The notes below the pieces were generated by a model. The model made no database searches. It was given only the letters and a program-made list of their open reading frames with translations, and had not been told where the DNA came from. A stretch of 64,000 nt of DNA from Chrysomallon squamiferum. Lineage: Eukaryota; Mollusca; Gastropoda; Neomphalida; Peltospiridae. The position numbers and the translations under genes were made by a program. Positions 1 through 46,800 of the stretch are shown piece after piece (within the stretch, counting starts at the first letter, position 1; each line of letters opens with the position of its first letter). Location: the NCBI GenBank assembly GCA_012295275.1, contig CM022672.1, positions 23,807,930 to 23,871,929 of the forward strand. Direction: 5' to 3'.

Positions 1-47
<47 letters not shown>

Positions 48-1827
48 ATCATCTTTGCTATTATTATTATTTCTATAATGCTTTTTTATTATGAAAGAAT
101 AAAAGCAAAAGCTTTGCGTATCCGCTACTAGAGCTAATGTTACTTATTACCTTCAAGGCATGTTTTTATATCACATTTTTTTCCGTTGACGAAATCACTG
201 GCTAACTATTTATGAAGGTTGCAGCGCAAGGAGAATTTATCGCCGGTCATCGCTCTAACTACTAAATTAGATCTAACTCCCCACGGTTCCTGGTTCAGAA
301 TATAGGTTCCGTGATGAATACATTATTATACACACGTCATTATATAGTCCTCATGGATACTGAAGTAAAACTATATGAAAATACAGTATTAGAAGCAATA
401 TTAGTAGTCGTAGTAGTGACAGTAACGTAAGTCCTACTACTAATAATAGTAGTAGTAGTGGTATAAACATTAGTAGTACAGAGAGTATTAGAATTACTGT
501 TAGTGGTAACAGTAGCAGAAAAAGTGTTATTATAGTAGTAATATAGCACATTAGTAGTAGTAGCAGACATATATAACAGTTCAGCTTAGGTATTGTTTTT
601 TTTTTTTTTTAGCTATTTTATGTCTATCGATTATTACAGTTTATGATATACGATGTATCAAGATTCTACGTAAGCTTTGGAATCACTATTTTGTCAAATA
701 CATATGTGTTTGTGTGTGTTTAAAAATGTATTACAATTCTGTACAGTCCTCATTACCTGAAATTAACCTTAATATTAAGACTTCGTTTCTTTAGAGATAT
801 AACGTAATAATCATTAAAACCTCACTCCGAAGACAAAGAAAAGATACTTAAAACAATAGCAGACTTGAAATAACCATTAAGAGAGACAAACAAACAAATA
901 AACCACAAATATCCTATTCGTGGTGGAATAAATTGAAAAAAGATTCGTGAATAAGGAAATAAACATATTTTTCTTTGCTTATTTTAAAAAATTCATGATG
1001 TTCAACAGGTTTGTTCATATTCACACTGTTATAAAATTCCCCGGTTGTGTATCCCCATCTGTAAACTGTTTCTCCTCAATGTGTCCGCCATCATGCGACC
1101 TTGGAGTCAATTAAGTCGACGAATGCAAACAATCACCATTATCTCTCATAGTTTGATTGGTGTCTCAAGAGCTTATTACTAAAATGGTGTCCGCAATTTG
1201 CGTTTTACAGGGACAACATTATGTCCGGTCATCTTTAAAGCACACAATCATGCTAAACAATTCTGCAATTGTTAAGAACCGTGCAATTTCCAATTGTCCG
1301 TCCGTCTGACAGTTAATGGATCAGGATCCATGTAACAAGAAACCAATTTCCGTCAGTGAGGGAATAATCAGTCATTTTCAGTCATGTTTACCATTTGTTT
1401 TTGCCAGTAATCTGTGAATGATATTCGTAAGGAACCTCCCTCTGACCTCGTTGTGCACCCCGGGGCATTTAAATCAGTTGTTATGAATGTATATCTACGT
1501 GTTTTTGCAGCCTTCTGTGATTGTAGTATTATAGACATAATGCATGTACTAACAACAAAGATGTCAGCTATGTCAATGTAATGTTTGAAACAAAATAAGA
1601 ATTACAGTTAGAAAAATAAAATTCTAAAAATAATAATAATAAGAGTTATTACTGTCAAACAGTAATGAAAGTTTTAATGGCATTCAGCCATTCCATCCGC
1701 AATATTATTACGATAAAATGCACGAAACAGCAAATATAAAAACAAAAAGTGCAAAAACATTTAACAGTTTATTTGGTTTTGAGAAAAACACTTCACAGTG
1801 TGGACTAGACAAACTTATTACCAGATT

Positions 1828-1873
<46 letters not shown>

Positions 1874-3344
1874 AATAAAGTAATCTATAACTTATTATGA
1901 ATTAAACCTTAATATAACTATTTAAATTTTATATATATATATATATATATGTTAATATTATATATTCATACATCACGAGCCTATTTTTCTTCAGAACAGT
2001 TTCAGTGTTGAAGATTAAACGATATATTATCTACTTATTACAACTGTTTTCTTATAGCACAGAGTAATAAACAATTTGTGTTAATAAAACAAGTCAGATT
2101 AATTAATTAATTAAAAAAATAAAAAAAAAAAAAAAATAGTTTCCGTTTAAAATTTTAAATTATAAAACGTGAAGAAAATAATTTAAAAACATAAGAAAAT
2201 AATTCAAAACATTACTTACAAATAAAAAAATACCAATAATAATCAATCTAACCAAAATCGAAACATTTGAAGTGTTTTTTTTTGTTTGTTTGTTTTTTGT
2301 TTTATTATTTTTCAATATATATATATTTTTTAATTTTATATAATAATAATAATAATGTAGGTTTTGATATATAAATTGTAAATTTCAATTTTATATAAGC
2401 ATAGACACATCTATCCAGAGATAAACACAATCTGACCGCTAGTTATTATATTAACTCTGTTATCAACTCATCAAAGCCATCTCCTGACACACACAAATAC
2501 ATATAGAGACATGCACACAAATTAAGCTGTCAATATTACAAGTAAAAAATAGACTTGAAAATCAGAAAACCCCCCACCTAATTATGAAAATCTACAGCTT
2601 AATTATACCTGAATCCACAAGAACATAAAAATAATAATAATAACAGTAATAAAATATATAAACATAAAAACAGTGTCCCGATTAAAGGCGTAGTAGTAGT
2701 AGTGGTAGTAGCAGTAGTAGTAATAACAACAACAGCAACAACAGTAAACAGTAATAATAATGTCTCGTAACCATGTAAATAATGTAGATAACATTCAAGC
2801 AAATAATATAAATAACATCATAAGCATTCAAAATTATTTACATAAGTATAATATATATATAATTCATTATATAGCGATAAAGATATAAGTACCTAAATTA
2901 GAAAAGTCATCCCAACATTGTCAATAATAAAGAAGATATTCAGATATGTTTATTATGATGTTTTTCTAGTAAAGCAACAAATTTGTCGTCTTAGAAAGTC
3001 TTCATTTCAAATTAAGAAACGACGTCACGAAGGAAAGGAAAATGACATCTTTTCGGGTTAATAACAAACTGTCATACATTATTATCAGAAAAGTTTTGTT
3101 GTCACTGGAAGTTCCGAGGCACGTATCAACAAAATAATAATAATAATATTAATAAAAACAAAAGGTTATCAAAACAAATAAGTGTAATTTTTACGTTGCT
3201 ATATCGAAAGTTGCAAAATTTATCCTGTTAAACCCAAACCGTTGAAAAAGAAAAAAAAAAAAAAAAAAAAAAAAAAAAGGTGGTACCTTTCGTTCAAATA
3301 AATAGATCTGAAGCTACATATTAAACACTGAAGGTAAATGCATT
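1..3344. other. Intergenic/3' flank of the IDE-like gene
   Basis: The stretch opens inside a (CT)n tract (1-45). It is AT-rich with A-tracts near 1829-1871 and 3248-3279, TAG/TAA triplet runs at 380-560 and 2630-2760, and a short (TA)n near 1935. No coding segment with homology or splice support was seen. Part next to 3344 is presumably the IDE-like 3' UTR, whose end I could not fix. Confidence 0.5.
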
Positions 3345-35056
<31,712 letters not shown>

Positions 35057-35332
35057 GCTGCCGAATCTATGAACAAAAATATTTTTTCATACAATCACAA
35101 GTTTATATTTCTGTATAACTGTAAAGTGTTCAGTTTAAACTAGCAAAGACATTATGCACTGAACACAGTGGCATGTTTTACGAGACTGCTATCACTAAAC
35201 CAGCTGCTGCAAATAATTAATACGACAGTAAACTAATGAGAGGCAGCGAGAAAGAACAAACTAGTATATCACGATGGCTTTAATATGACTCATTCACCTG
35301 TACTTGTGCGTACGTTTTGGTTGCGTATCCAC

Positions 35333-35400
<68 letters not shown>

Positions 35401-35444
35401 ATAACTTATACTCGTACACATACATACATACATACATACATACA

Positions 35445-35480
<36 letters not shown>

Positions 35481-35947
35481 TATACATAGACACAAATATA
35501 TACAACTATACGTACGCAGATATATACATACATATATGTCTATATCTTTATGTGTGTACGGAGTTTGCGTACCTGAGCATATATGGGTGAGTTTGAATGT
35601 ACATGCACTATTTCCTTTGATTGCCTATACACACACGTTTTATAGGCATTCCAAATAAATAGTAGTGCATAGCGTATCTGATAGGTAAATTTTATAAACA
35701 GTCTCCTATAATTCTTTCTGAACATACTTGATTTAAGCAAATCTTCTTTTTAAACATTTTTTTTTTTTTTTTTAATTTGTACAAGTTCTTAATACAGCAT
35801 TTTAATCGATTCGCCACGACACCAGTTGATTCTGAAATGTGGTAGAGCAGATAATCAGTGTTTTGTATAATATATATGTGCTTGATTTAAAACAAAATGA
35901 ACATCTATAATCATACTGAATATTTTTGATTTGAATACATTTTTTAT

Positions 35948-35982
<35 letters not shown>

Positions 35983-37110
35983 TTATTGTTTGTTTTTCTT
36001 ACATTTTCACAAGCCTTTAATACAGCATATCGATGGATTCGCCAAGAGACTAACTGATTCTGAAATAAGACTGCAGATTATCAAGGTTCTGCTAGATATA
36101 TCTGTTTGATTAAATGTATTAATTAATACTTTAGAACAGATACATTTTATTTACCAACTGTAAACTGCAGAGATAATTCCACAACTGTATGGGTTTGGTG
36201 TGCAACAGTATAGATTTGTTAGTTATATTAACTACAGCTGTTAATGAAAATTATTTACATATTCACGGTGAATAAACTGTTAACAATACAATGACTGTAA
36301 CACCTCACCAGCTAATGTTTCCAGGCAAATAAGCTTAGGTCTTTGATTAGCTCTGTATATGTGAATGTTTGTGTGTGTGTGTGTGTGTGTTTTGTGCGTG
36401 TGTTTCGTTAAATAAAAAAAACATAACAATACACAAACACTCACACATGCATGTAATAATACGTACAAAATGAAAGAAATCCTTACCCTTGATACAGAGG
36501 CTAAAAAAATCAGAAATATTCCGCCTAAGGTAGCATCTGTATTCTTATTTAAAAAAAAGTTGTAGTTTTTTCAGTACAATTTCTCTTTGTTCCCAAAGAT
36601 GAAACATGAGAAGTATATATCTAGGTGTGCATACATTCTTTATTATTTGTTTTAAATATATTTTCAATAGTACTCACTAATAATATAGATTGTGCTATTT
36701 ATATCAAAGAGTCATACATCAGGATGTTATTTCTGCCACAACAAGATAAAATACCAACAACAGCAACAAAAGCAACCCACACTCAGACACACACAAACAA
36801 ATAAATAAAGATAGAAACTGCGAATTATACAATAAACAATACTGAAAATTAGATCATTATTATAGTGAACTGGAAGTGACATGTTAGGATTATTATATTC
36901 ATGACACATACACACACGCACAAGCACATGCACATCACTATAATAATTTTAGAACATCTGTTTAATTCGTGAAGTATATATTCAAACCATTAGTTCATAC
37001 CACTTAATGAGATATAGCTTTGAAAGAAACGTATTGTAAAGTGTCTAGCATTTTTATATTATCGCTTTAAAACAGCGAACTGCAGCATTATTTTGTAAAA
37101 TTGTATAAAT
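35057..37110. other. IDE-like upstream region
   Basis: Contains (CA)n at 35334-35393, (ATAC)n at 35415-35472, (TA)n near 35950-35978 and a short (GT)n at 36368-36392. A non-coding first exon of the IDE-like gene may lie here; none was identified. Confidence 0.4.
35334..35472. repeat. (CA)n and (ATAC)n microsatellites
   Basis: A 60-bp CA run and a 58-bp ATAC run separated by about 20 bp, upstream of the IDE-like start codon. Confidence 0.92.
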
Positions 37111-37845
37111 CAAGGGTGTCAAACCCAAGCCTTGCCTAGGGCAGCATAAGGAAATTTGAGAACGAAAAAACAAAAAGCGTGTTATAATCGTTTTATATTT
37201 ATTGCATCTGCACTATGCTTAATCTATAATATAGATGTGCATACAAATGCTTTAGCAATTTAGCAGCATTCACGAATACAAAGTAATGAAGTAGTTTGAC
37301 AAAAAAAAAAAGATGATTTTAAACGGCAACATATACTTGCAGTTTGCAACAGCAACAAATACATTGTACAAAACTTACAACAGTTCAAAACTTAACATTT
37401 ATTTGCTACTATTCAATCATTTTGTTGTTTTGTAGTGAGACTAGATACCTCTTCTTGTTGACAGTTTTTGGTATGTCTGGTTGAAATGTCTGTGCAGTAA
37501 AAATACTGTAATTCTCTCTTTTTTTTTGTTGAATACTCACCCTTCTTCGTTCAATTTTCTTTTCTTTTCCTTCCTTAGCAGAAGGAGGAGCATTTGCCAT
37601 TTTTAAAGCAAACACTTTTAAAATTTTAAAAGAAAAAGTTTTCTGTTTACAAATGTTAATGAGCTGCGCGTGATTCGTCAGAAGTTAAAAAAAAACGTAG
37701 TTGACAAAAGTCGTACAAAAAAATTGAAACGATTTTTAAAAATATTTATTTTTCGAAGCTAAAACGTGCTCGCGGTGAGGAAATTTTTGTACGGCCCGTG
37801 GGCCGCAGTTTCATATGTAAAAGGGCCGCATGTTTGACCTGCCTG
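37111..37845 (-). mobile_element. hAT-like DNA transposon remnant
   Basis: The left end CAAGGGTGTCAAAC and the reverse complement of the right end CAGGCAGGTCAAAC are imperfect terminal inverted repeats. Flanks carry an 8-bp target duplication with one mismatch (GTATAAAT at 37103-37110, GTATAAAC at 37846-37853), the length typical of hAT insertion. The right end also has GGCCCGTGGGCCGC, a sequence I associate with hAT termini in many animals. A minus-strand reading frame at 37615-37409 starts MFALKMANAPPSAKEGKEKK and stops early, perhaps a transposase start. Confidence 0.65.
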
Positions 37846-37853
37846 GTATAAAC

Positions 37854-38086
37854 CATGAAAAAGGTTGTTAGTTCTAGAAATAATCAGATGATGTTTACGG
37901 GAGTATAATGTTAGTATATCTATTAAATATGATATTATTGCGGCTTTCATAATTTTTGATAATTGTTGTTAATATTAACATTCAGTACAAAAAAATCTTG
38001 AGGGAAAAGAAAAGTATTTTTTTATTTTATTTGTTTTGGGGAGGGGACGTTTGATAACTTCTTTGTTTTGTTTATTATTATCATTT

Positions 38087-38134
<48 letters not shown>

Positions 38135-38282
38135 ATGAGTGAGACAATTCAGATGACATGTCCTTCCTTATTTTGTTTAATTTTCTATTTATATAATTTA
38201 ATTAATCATGTGTATTATAAACATATATATAGACACATATATAATTAAAAAATATATATGTGTGTGTGTATGAGTGTATGTC

Positions 38283-38371
<89 letters not shown>

Positions 38372-39468
38372 AAACGCAACTACCTGTCAGGCTGTATTCA
38401 GTGTTCACCATTTTAAAGATTAAAATTACTGATATGCGTGCAAGAGAAAGGTGCATTCGGTTTCAAAAGGAATTTTGGTGATAACTGTACCAGTATTTCG
38501 ATAAAACACTAGTACTGGTGAGAAAGCCTCTGAATATTTCTAAACACAATAATGAAGTCTTAACAATACCTGAATTTGAGTATTCGTGACTGCTTCCCGA
38601 TCTGAGATATATTATTTCATTGTGTAGAAATACAGCACAAACTAAACTGGACAAGCAAGTGCTTCCTAATAAAATCAACTTTTCAATGCAGTTTCCAGTA
38701 CGTAAAAGCATTCATTCATAAACTGAAACTAATAACAGGTGAAGCTGTCATAGATTCTGTTGTTCATTTTGCATAATCATATTGATTACGAATTGTGCTT
38801 ACATTACATTTAATATGTGTGCACTGGCATGAAATACTGCGCCTAGTATTGATTCAGTTAAAAATGGTTTTCATTACAGCCGAAATGGCTTTTTTTTTCT
38901 TCTTTTTTTTTAAAAAAAAAAGACGGAAGAAAATAATAATAATAATAATAATAACAACAACAAAATTAAAGATTTGTAATGAGGTGTTTGTAATCATTAC
39001 GATTCTTTAGATGTTATTTATGTTATAAAGAATAGAATCGAAATGCATTATAACATTTGTTTATAAACACATTTCATAGCTAACAATATATCAATCTGCT
39101 TTCTTCGTGTCAAATAATTTGGTGTTATTTGGCATTAATCTATGGAGTCATTCAATTTTATCATTTTATTAGACATAACTGTGAAGTTGCAGATACTAAC
39201 TAAAGCTTATAATATATATATATATATATATACTCTCACACAAGCAGACACAATAACTATACTGTCATCGGTCAGAAATTTCATGTAAAATAATTTTTTA
39301 AATATTTCAGATCCATTCAACTGATATGATCCTTCGTTTGTATACCTTGATTAAACCCGACATCTGAATCTTTTGTGCAAATATATTCTATAACGACATA
39401 TTATTTTTAGTGGAATAAAAACTACGTAGTATTGAGAGTAATTATTAAAAATTGAATAATAATAATGG

Positions 39469-39503
<35 letters not shown>

Positions 39504-40798
39504 CAGATATTTAAAATAAAAAATTAAATAAAAATATTTATGGATAAATAAATAAATAATGGTGATAGCAATAGGACAGCATTAATAGCAGAATATATTC
39601 TTCTTGTAGAGATAATGAAAGTAGCTGTAACTGAAGTAATTACATTCATAACAGTAGCATACACATCTATTCATATTTATTGGGGGTTTTTGTAGGGGAT
39701 TGGTTGTTGTTTATTTTGATTTTATTTATTGAAATTTATTAATTATTTTTAATTAATAGAGCTCATTTTCTTTAAATCTGACAGTAAAAAAAAATTAATT
39801 AAAAAATAAAGTGAATAATACAATAACAAAGCACGCTTTTTCGTAAAACAAAGTTCACAACAGAACAGTCCAGTTGATTATTTATTTATCTTGATAACAG
39901 AAATTTGTGCTTCGAAATTTTAATTTTTGGGACAAATCATATGAAAAAAAAACATTATTTCTTCTTTCACAGGCACACTTTTATTTTATTTTAATATACT
40001 TGTCATTATACTGTCAGTGACACATAACAGAATTTATGTATATCATTGAAAATTTGTTAGACTTTAACACAGGTTTAATAGGTGAGATTTCATTAAAACA
40101 AATTTAAACTCATGTAACAATAAATAACCATAGCAACAAACAACAAAACAAAACAAAAAACATGTTTGGCAGTTGTATTCAATAACTGATTGATTGTTTA
40201 GTTACACAATACAAGAAAACAATGAACACAAATAAATTAATATACATCTGGTAATATACATTTCTTTCTAATTTCAATGTATCACTACACATTGCACATT
40301 ATAAATTGATTTCATTTGAAATCCTTTATACAGGTATAAAATTGGTTTCAAGTAATGGTGAGTTTTCTTTTCTTTAAGATTTCTTGAAAATATTAGAAAA
40401 AGGAGAGGAAGCCATCACCAAAATAGGTTCTTTTTTGGGGTGTATATGCATGTTTCCTTTCATTTGCTCATTCAGAGGTAAAGTGTAATAGTTATTATCT
40501 TTAAGCAAATGGAACTACATCAAATCTTTAAGAAAAAAAAAGAGTTAAAATAAGCACTTTTCGTGAAGGGGTAAAGTTAGAAATTAAATCTGCAATTTAT
40601 ATCACAATTGCTAATAAATCGTATGACATATATTCAAATGTTTTTATAGGCTTTTTTCCACTCTTATGACTCACATTAAAAATTTTTATTTTATTATCTA
40701 ATACTGTTTCAGCAATAGCTATATTAATAACACCCAGGCCCATATATTTTATAACATTAAATTGGATTAAAAGATTTTTCATCTTCTTTTTTTTTATT
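37854..40798. other. Intergenic region and SCYL3 3' flank
   Basis: Holds (GT)n at 38088-38130, the last long GA array at 38285-38366, an A-tract at 39471-39500 and AT-rich sequence. The part next to 40798 is presumably SCYL3 3' UTR. No coding segment was supported. Confidence 0.45.
38285..38366. repeat. (GA)n microsatellite (last long one in the window)
   Basis: Uninterrupted GA run between the hAT remnant and SCYL3. No comparable GA or CT array occurs from here to 64000. Confidence 0.95.
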
Positions 40799-40852
40799 TC
40801 AGAAATCTTCAGTTCCCCAGTCAAGATCATCTCCCCAACCAGATGTATCATC
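40799..40852 (-). CDS. SCYL3: SCYL3 exon 13 (C-terminus)
   Basis: TTCCAG is followed by [17 protein letters not shown] and TGA at 40801-40799. The Trp-acidic ending resembles the human SCYL3 end (NWEDNNW). There is no C-terminal RKLK-type COPI motif as in SCYL1. Confidence 0.88.
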   Translation of the reverse strand, partial: DDTSGWGDDLDWGTEDF

Positions 40853-43800
40853 CTGGAAAAAAAAAAAAAAAATTAAAAAATTAAAAAAATTAAAATTAAA
40901 AAATTAAAAGATGACTCAAATATATTTTAAAAAAAGAGAAAAATCAGACACATATACAACACACTCAAACACATACAAAGTTTAACTCCACCCTATTCAC
41001 ATTCAACTCAAAATAAAAAGGAAACAAAAGATAACTTGAATTTCTATTATTAAAAAAGATGATAAAAATTTATTTTTATTCATCCATGTTAAGCTGTGGA
41101 CTAGCAAAATGTCATCTGCTATTAAACACACTGCAATAATACTTACTGCAGATTCTGGAACACTGAGCACTTCAAATGAAATACCCTGTTTACGACAAGA
41201 TTTGTCTGCAGCATTTTCACTTTCTTTTAACTTGCAAGTTTCTCTGACAATTAATGTGAGTGGGTCAACAGCTGTCACTTTTATTTCTGGTGCCATATCA
41301 GAGAAGAAATCCAGCTCGCGTGTTGTTTTTGCTTTGATTTCTATGCTCTTTACATCAAATTCAGAACCAAGGGAGACATTTGGATTTGTTGCTGGGTGAA
41401 TCCCTGGGACAGATTTGACAGTTTCTACAGCACTATGAGAAGATGACTTGAACTGAGTGTTATTGTCGAAGGTTTGAGATTCATTGTTCCATGAATGACT
41501 CCATTCTGCTGATCTGTCAACTTCAGGTGGGTTGTGATCGACAAAATGGACCCTCTGCTGTTTTGGTTTCCCACCCAGCTTCAGTGCACTCTTTAGTTTA
41601 GATCCTGAATGTGTCTGTTTTCTGTCAGAAGTGTGAAATTCGGGACAGACTTTGGATGAATCTTTGGATGTTATTGTACATGGCATGTTTTGCAGTTCTT
41701 TCTCTATTTCATCACTAAAATGAATATCATCATCACAGGACAACTCATTAATTCCCTTTTCTCCTTCCCAAGTATCCCATTCAGACTCATTATCTTCCTC
41801 AATCACACTGGAATGTTCTTTTAAAACAACAATTTCTTCTGTTTCAGAAATCTGGTCCAGTAAATTACATGAAACCTTTTCAGTAATTTTGGATTTTTCT
41901 GAACCTACAAGAAAATAAAAATGTAAGTAAATAAAAAGAATCAGTGAATAATAATTAAATATATCTTCCTTGATTTAAAAAAAAAACATAATTTTTTTTT
42001 TTTTTGTATTATTCTTTATCAAAAGAATCATAAACACAAAATTAACATTAATAATAGTTAGTTTCAAAAAATCTTCAAAACAGTAAAAACATGAATAATT
42101 TATTATATACTGATAAAAAAAAACTCAACAAGTCATCCCTGACAAGAACACAATCATGAAGATATGACAAATATTCACTGTTAGATTTTTTGATTACGAA
42201 GCTTTTGCAACTAACTTTTTATAAGTCTCTCTCTATGCTGTATCTTTCGTTCTTCTCTCTTTCTTCTAGCCTCATCTCTTCTCATTTCTTTTTCTTTCCT
42301 TTTATTTTGATTTCCATCACCAGCAGTAATTTCTCCATTGCTGAAAATTAATGATAAAATAAAATAAAATAAAATAAAGTAAAATAAATAAATAGAATAG
42401 AAAAACAACAAATATATAAACAAATAGAATGTAAAAAAACAACAAAAGGAAATACAAAAAGTACACATCCAGGTTCACTGCCCGTTCCAACCAGTGCCCT
42501 TTGAAAATAATTCATCACTCAATTAATGTGAGTAATCTCCCTTTGAAATAATCTCCCATAATATGTGTCTGCTTGATGTTTAATGAACTTGTATAAACCT
42601 GTTATATGTTAGAAGTCAGATCAGCTCAATTCTTCATATCATTTCATTGCAAACATATTATATGGCTACTTTGTTCAGCTGCTTTAACAGGTTAGAAATA
42701 AATATCTTATATTATTAAAGTGAAAAACATGCATTCACATACTTTCCATCCATATTATAATTACATGTTACATAATATTAACCTATTTACAACAACACTA
42801 AACAAATAATGAACTGATTTACTTGTTACATTTTATAAATTATTTTCCTTTTATTTAACATACTGACAAAGATAATTACTGAAATTTAAAAGATTACCTC
42901 AATGCAGCTAAATCTTTCAAAAGTGTCTTCTTACCAATAACACCAGAAATGGATTTATCGAAGCCATCACCAGCACTCCCAAACTAATATAAATTAAATC
43001 AGTAAAAGTAAAGTAGTGTATGTCAGAAATATTACACACATTAAATCATATAACTCAAATATGTTAATTCAAATAAATTAAAAGATTTATTAAATGTATT
43101 TATATTGAACTATACAGTTATTATATCGTGCATATTCGTACTTAATTCATCAAAAAAGAAATGACTTTCTGTTCTGAATAAAATGAAAAGTAGTGTTGAC
43201 AATTTCACTTCTTTTAATAAGAGGTTTCAAAAAGAGTATACATGAAACTTTAACATATATATTATTAGTTTTTCTTCTCTGTATAAAACATGTTTAAAAA
43301 TATTTCGTCTATAAATGTTTTAATTGTTCTGGTGGTTTTAAAAATTTAGACTGATTGTTGTTTAATGTTTTTCTAATGAAACCAAAGCTACCTTTGGCAG
43401 GCCTTCAGTGAAAAACTTCTTTCTTTTCCCACCCATGATAACATCAGCACCAAGCAATGGAACAAGTTCTGCCAGGGCATGTAAGCTGGCTGCTACTAGT
43501 CTGTCATTGGTATCTCTCAACCCTAGTAACAACTACAATCAACAACAAGAGTAATATTCATAATATTCTCAAATCATAACTGAAAACTTGGCACAAATGC
43601 ATTAACCTACCTATCATATGTACTTGGAAGAAAACCAAAGTTTTTTTTTTTTTCTGTATTTATATGCATTTTTTTAAAGCAATGTAGAGAAATATAAATA
43701 AATATATAAATAAATAAATAAAAATAAATACACACACGCTACCTGTGAATAGTCTAGGTAGAATAAATCATTATTTATAGTTAAAATATTTAAATTAGTA

Positions 43801-46800
43801 AAATCAGTCCAGCTTTACTTCAAACACTGCAATCTTTGGTAACATAAAATGTTATTTCCCACTGCAACACAACAATGTACTACATAAAAGACAAACACAT
43901 TATATATATGGTTAGGAATATTGTAATTTTAAAATACAGAGAAAATTTGTTAAATGAAGAAGTACCTGAATTACAATGGTATCCTCTAAGATTTCTCTTT
44001 CAAACAGATCTACATACGATGAAAACTGTGACAGAAGAACAAGTCGAATATGAACTTCACGAATGTGAAAAATTCTGTAAAGTTCAGGTATTACATATGA
44101 TTTGAACAACGATGCACAAAGAATTGGTTGTTTCTGTCCTTTGCTACAACTAGGTCTCCTGTTACCTGAAATATCAATTATTATTATTAGTGGAAAAATA
44201 TTTGTTCTCACAATTGCATTTCCTCTGATAAAATGTTATCACCTACAGATATTAAATATAAATAAAATATTTTAATTTATTTACTACTTTCCTTTGAGAA
44301 ACAAATAATCAAATATAAATCTAAAATGTGTTGCTTTTTGGGGGTTTTCTAGCTTGTTACTTTTATGCATTGATGAAACAAACATCAGATTAAATGCAGC
44401 TATTTAACTAAACTGCACTGTTTAGAGTTTTAAAATATTGATATTCTATCAATGTGCCAAGAAAATTGTAGTAAATTTTATTATTTCTTTGTTATTGAAG
44501 ATTTATTGAACACAATTTCAATAAAACTTTGGAAAAACTTGATTAGTTGACTACCTACATTAAATAGTGACAATAAATACATGATAAATACCTCAAATTC
44601 AATTAAGATGCATTAAATATGCTTTAATACATACAATGACCATACAAGGCAGCTGCTCTACTTAGCATGAATGATGGGGATTTTATTTGTCTTAAATATT
44701 TCAAAATGAAAAGAGAAGTATAATTTTTCTTAAAAATTAAAAAATTTTTTAAGCTGAAATCTGTCAGACACTCCTAAAAACAAAAGAACTTCTGAAAGAC
44801 ATGATAAATTGAAACATAATCTTGACCCATAATATACAGAGAAAAAACAAAAACATCTGACTGGATATACCTCTGTATGGAGTAAGGAGATTGGGGATCA
44901 TGTATTTTTTTGCAGACTCATCCAGCACAACAAATCTAGACAGTAAAGGTACAACCAATCTTTTTGCCACAAGCTCTTCTGGAAGGCCTACTAGTTTCTG
45001 TGTCAGAGAACTGTATAAAATGCAAACAGTAAAATGTAACATTATGAAAATAACATAACTAGCTCATATTTATCCTAAGGTTAGGTTTTATCAAAATGTT
45101 ATACAAAAGAAAATATATACTTGCGTGCATGGACAAACATACAAAAAAAAAAAAATATATATATATAAACAAAACATCAAATATGGGTTACAAAGAAACA
45201 TACAGAAAATGGAAAGCATGCAATGTAATAATTGCATTTTAATTGCATTGCTGTAAGTTAAAATAAATATTATTTAGGTATAATGTTTGGATTTGTTCAA
45301 CTGAGGACAACCTTGAATCACAAATAACAAGTAAAATATTCATTTTTGTATATAACATAGAAAAACCTGAAAAATGCCTTCTTTTCTTCAGAAGTTTTAG
45401 CAGGCACCATCTTCAAAAAATTCAAAATGTCCAAAAAATCATGCCTGAGGAAAACAAAAAATAATAGTAATAAATATTGTTCATATGAAAAACTTTAGCT
45501 TATAATATTAAATAGGAAATGCCATTTGAAGTGTATTGTTAAACTTTATTACTAAAGCTTATATACAAATAAAACAAAGACGTCTGCAAAGAGAATTAGT
45601 CTATTTATATCACCATAATAAATTCTAATACAGAAAACAAAAACAAAAAAAATTAAAATACTTTTTTTTTTAAAGTTTACCATTCTAATTACTATTTTTT
45701 TCTTTTTTTTTCTTTTTTTGCCAGTAAAAAAATAAAAATGAATTTATCTTTATGTGTTTTTTTTCCACATTAAAAATCAATTTCAGCAAAAAAACAAGGA
45801 AAACAATAAAAAAAATTATTACCTGAACAATCTGTCATTTAACAATTCTATCAGCTTTGGTCTTTGTTTTGGGTCATCATTCAAACATTCATCAAGAATT
45901 CTTGGTTCAAATGTCTTTGTTGAGTCACCTAATACATTGGACAAAACAACTTTGGTAATTTCCAAAAATCCTGTTTCTTAAAATAAAATGCTGTGGTCCT
46001 AAATTTTAATTTCATGAATCTAAATTTATTAAATCCAAATTAATAGGAATCTAACCTTATTATGTTGTTATGTTTTACATAAATAATATGTATTTTAATT
46101 TGTATCATAAAATTTCTAATATCAGTAAAATTTATGCAAGAAACAAAAATTAATAAACAGTATACCTAAATCATTTAATTTTTCCAAAACTGAATCTGCT
46201 AAGACTCCAAATGCGTAAACATCTCTGACATGGCCAAACTCAATATTCCGCTCTATATTCCCCTCCTAAAATATATTTATGTAATAATAATAATAATAAT
46301 AATATTAATAAATGAATATATATCTAAAATTAAATACCAGGAAGGAAATTGGTATTCAGAAGCTGGATATGTAACACAATCCACCTGTATATCAGCAGTA
46401 CATACAAATAAAATAATAACAATCATAATAATAATAAATAATAAATTTAAAATTAAATTTAATACAATAATAATGAAGAAAATTATATTTTCTGAACAAC
46501 AAATGATGAAATGTAAGAATACTTAGTTTTAATAATGATTATGTCTGTTAAAGGTTCAACACAGAATGTACCAAAGCCCTTGATACAGTGCCCTCATTTA
46601 GTCTATAGATTTGTTATTTGTTAATGTTCAAGGGATTACCTTTAATTGAATAGGGAACCAATTAGCAATTTCATATCAGTGACATTACTGTGCAAATTTG
46701 AGTTTTCCAGCCACATAAATTTTCTCAGGGCAATAACTGAGAGTTGTCAGCCATGTTGTCTGATCATTTTGTCCATCACAAATGTAGGCTGTTTGGTTGT

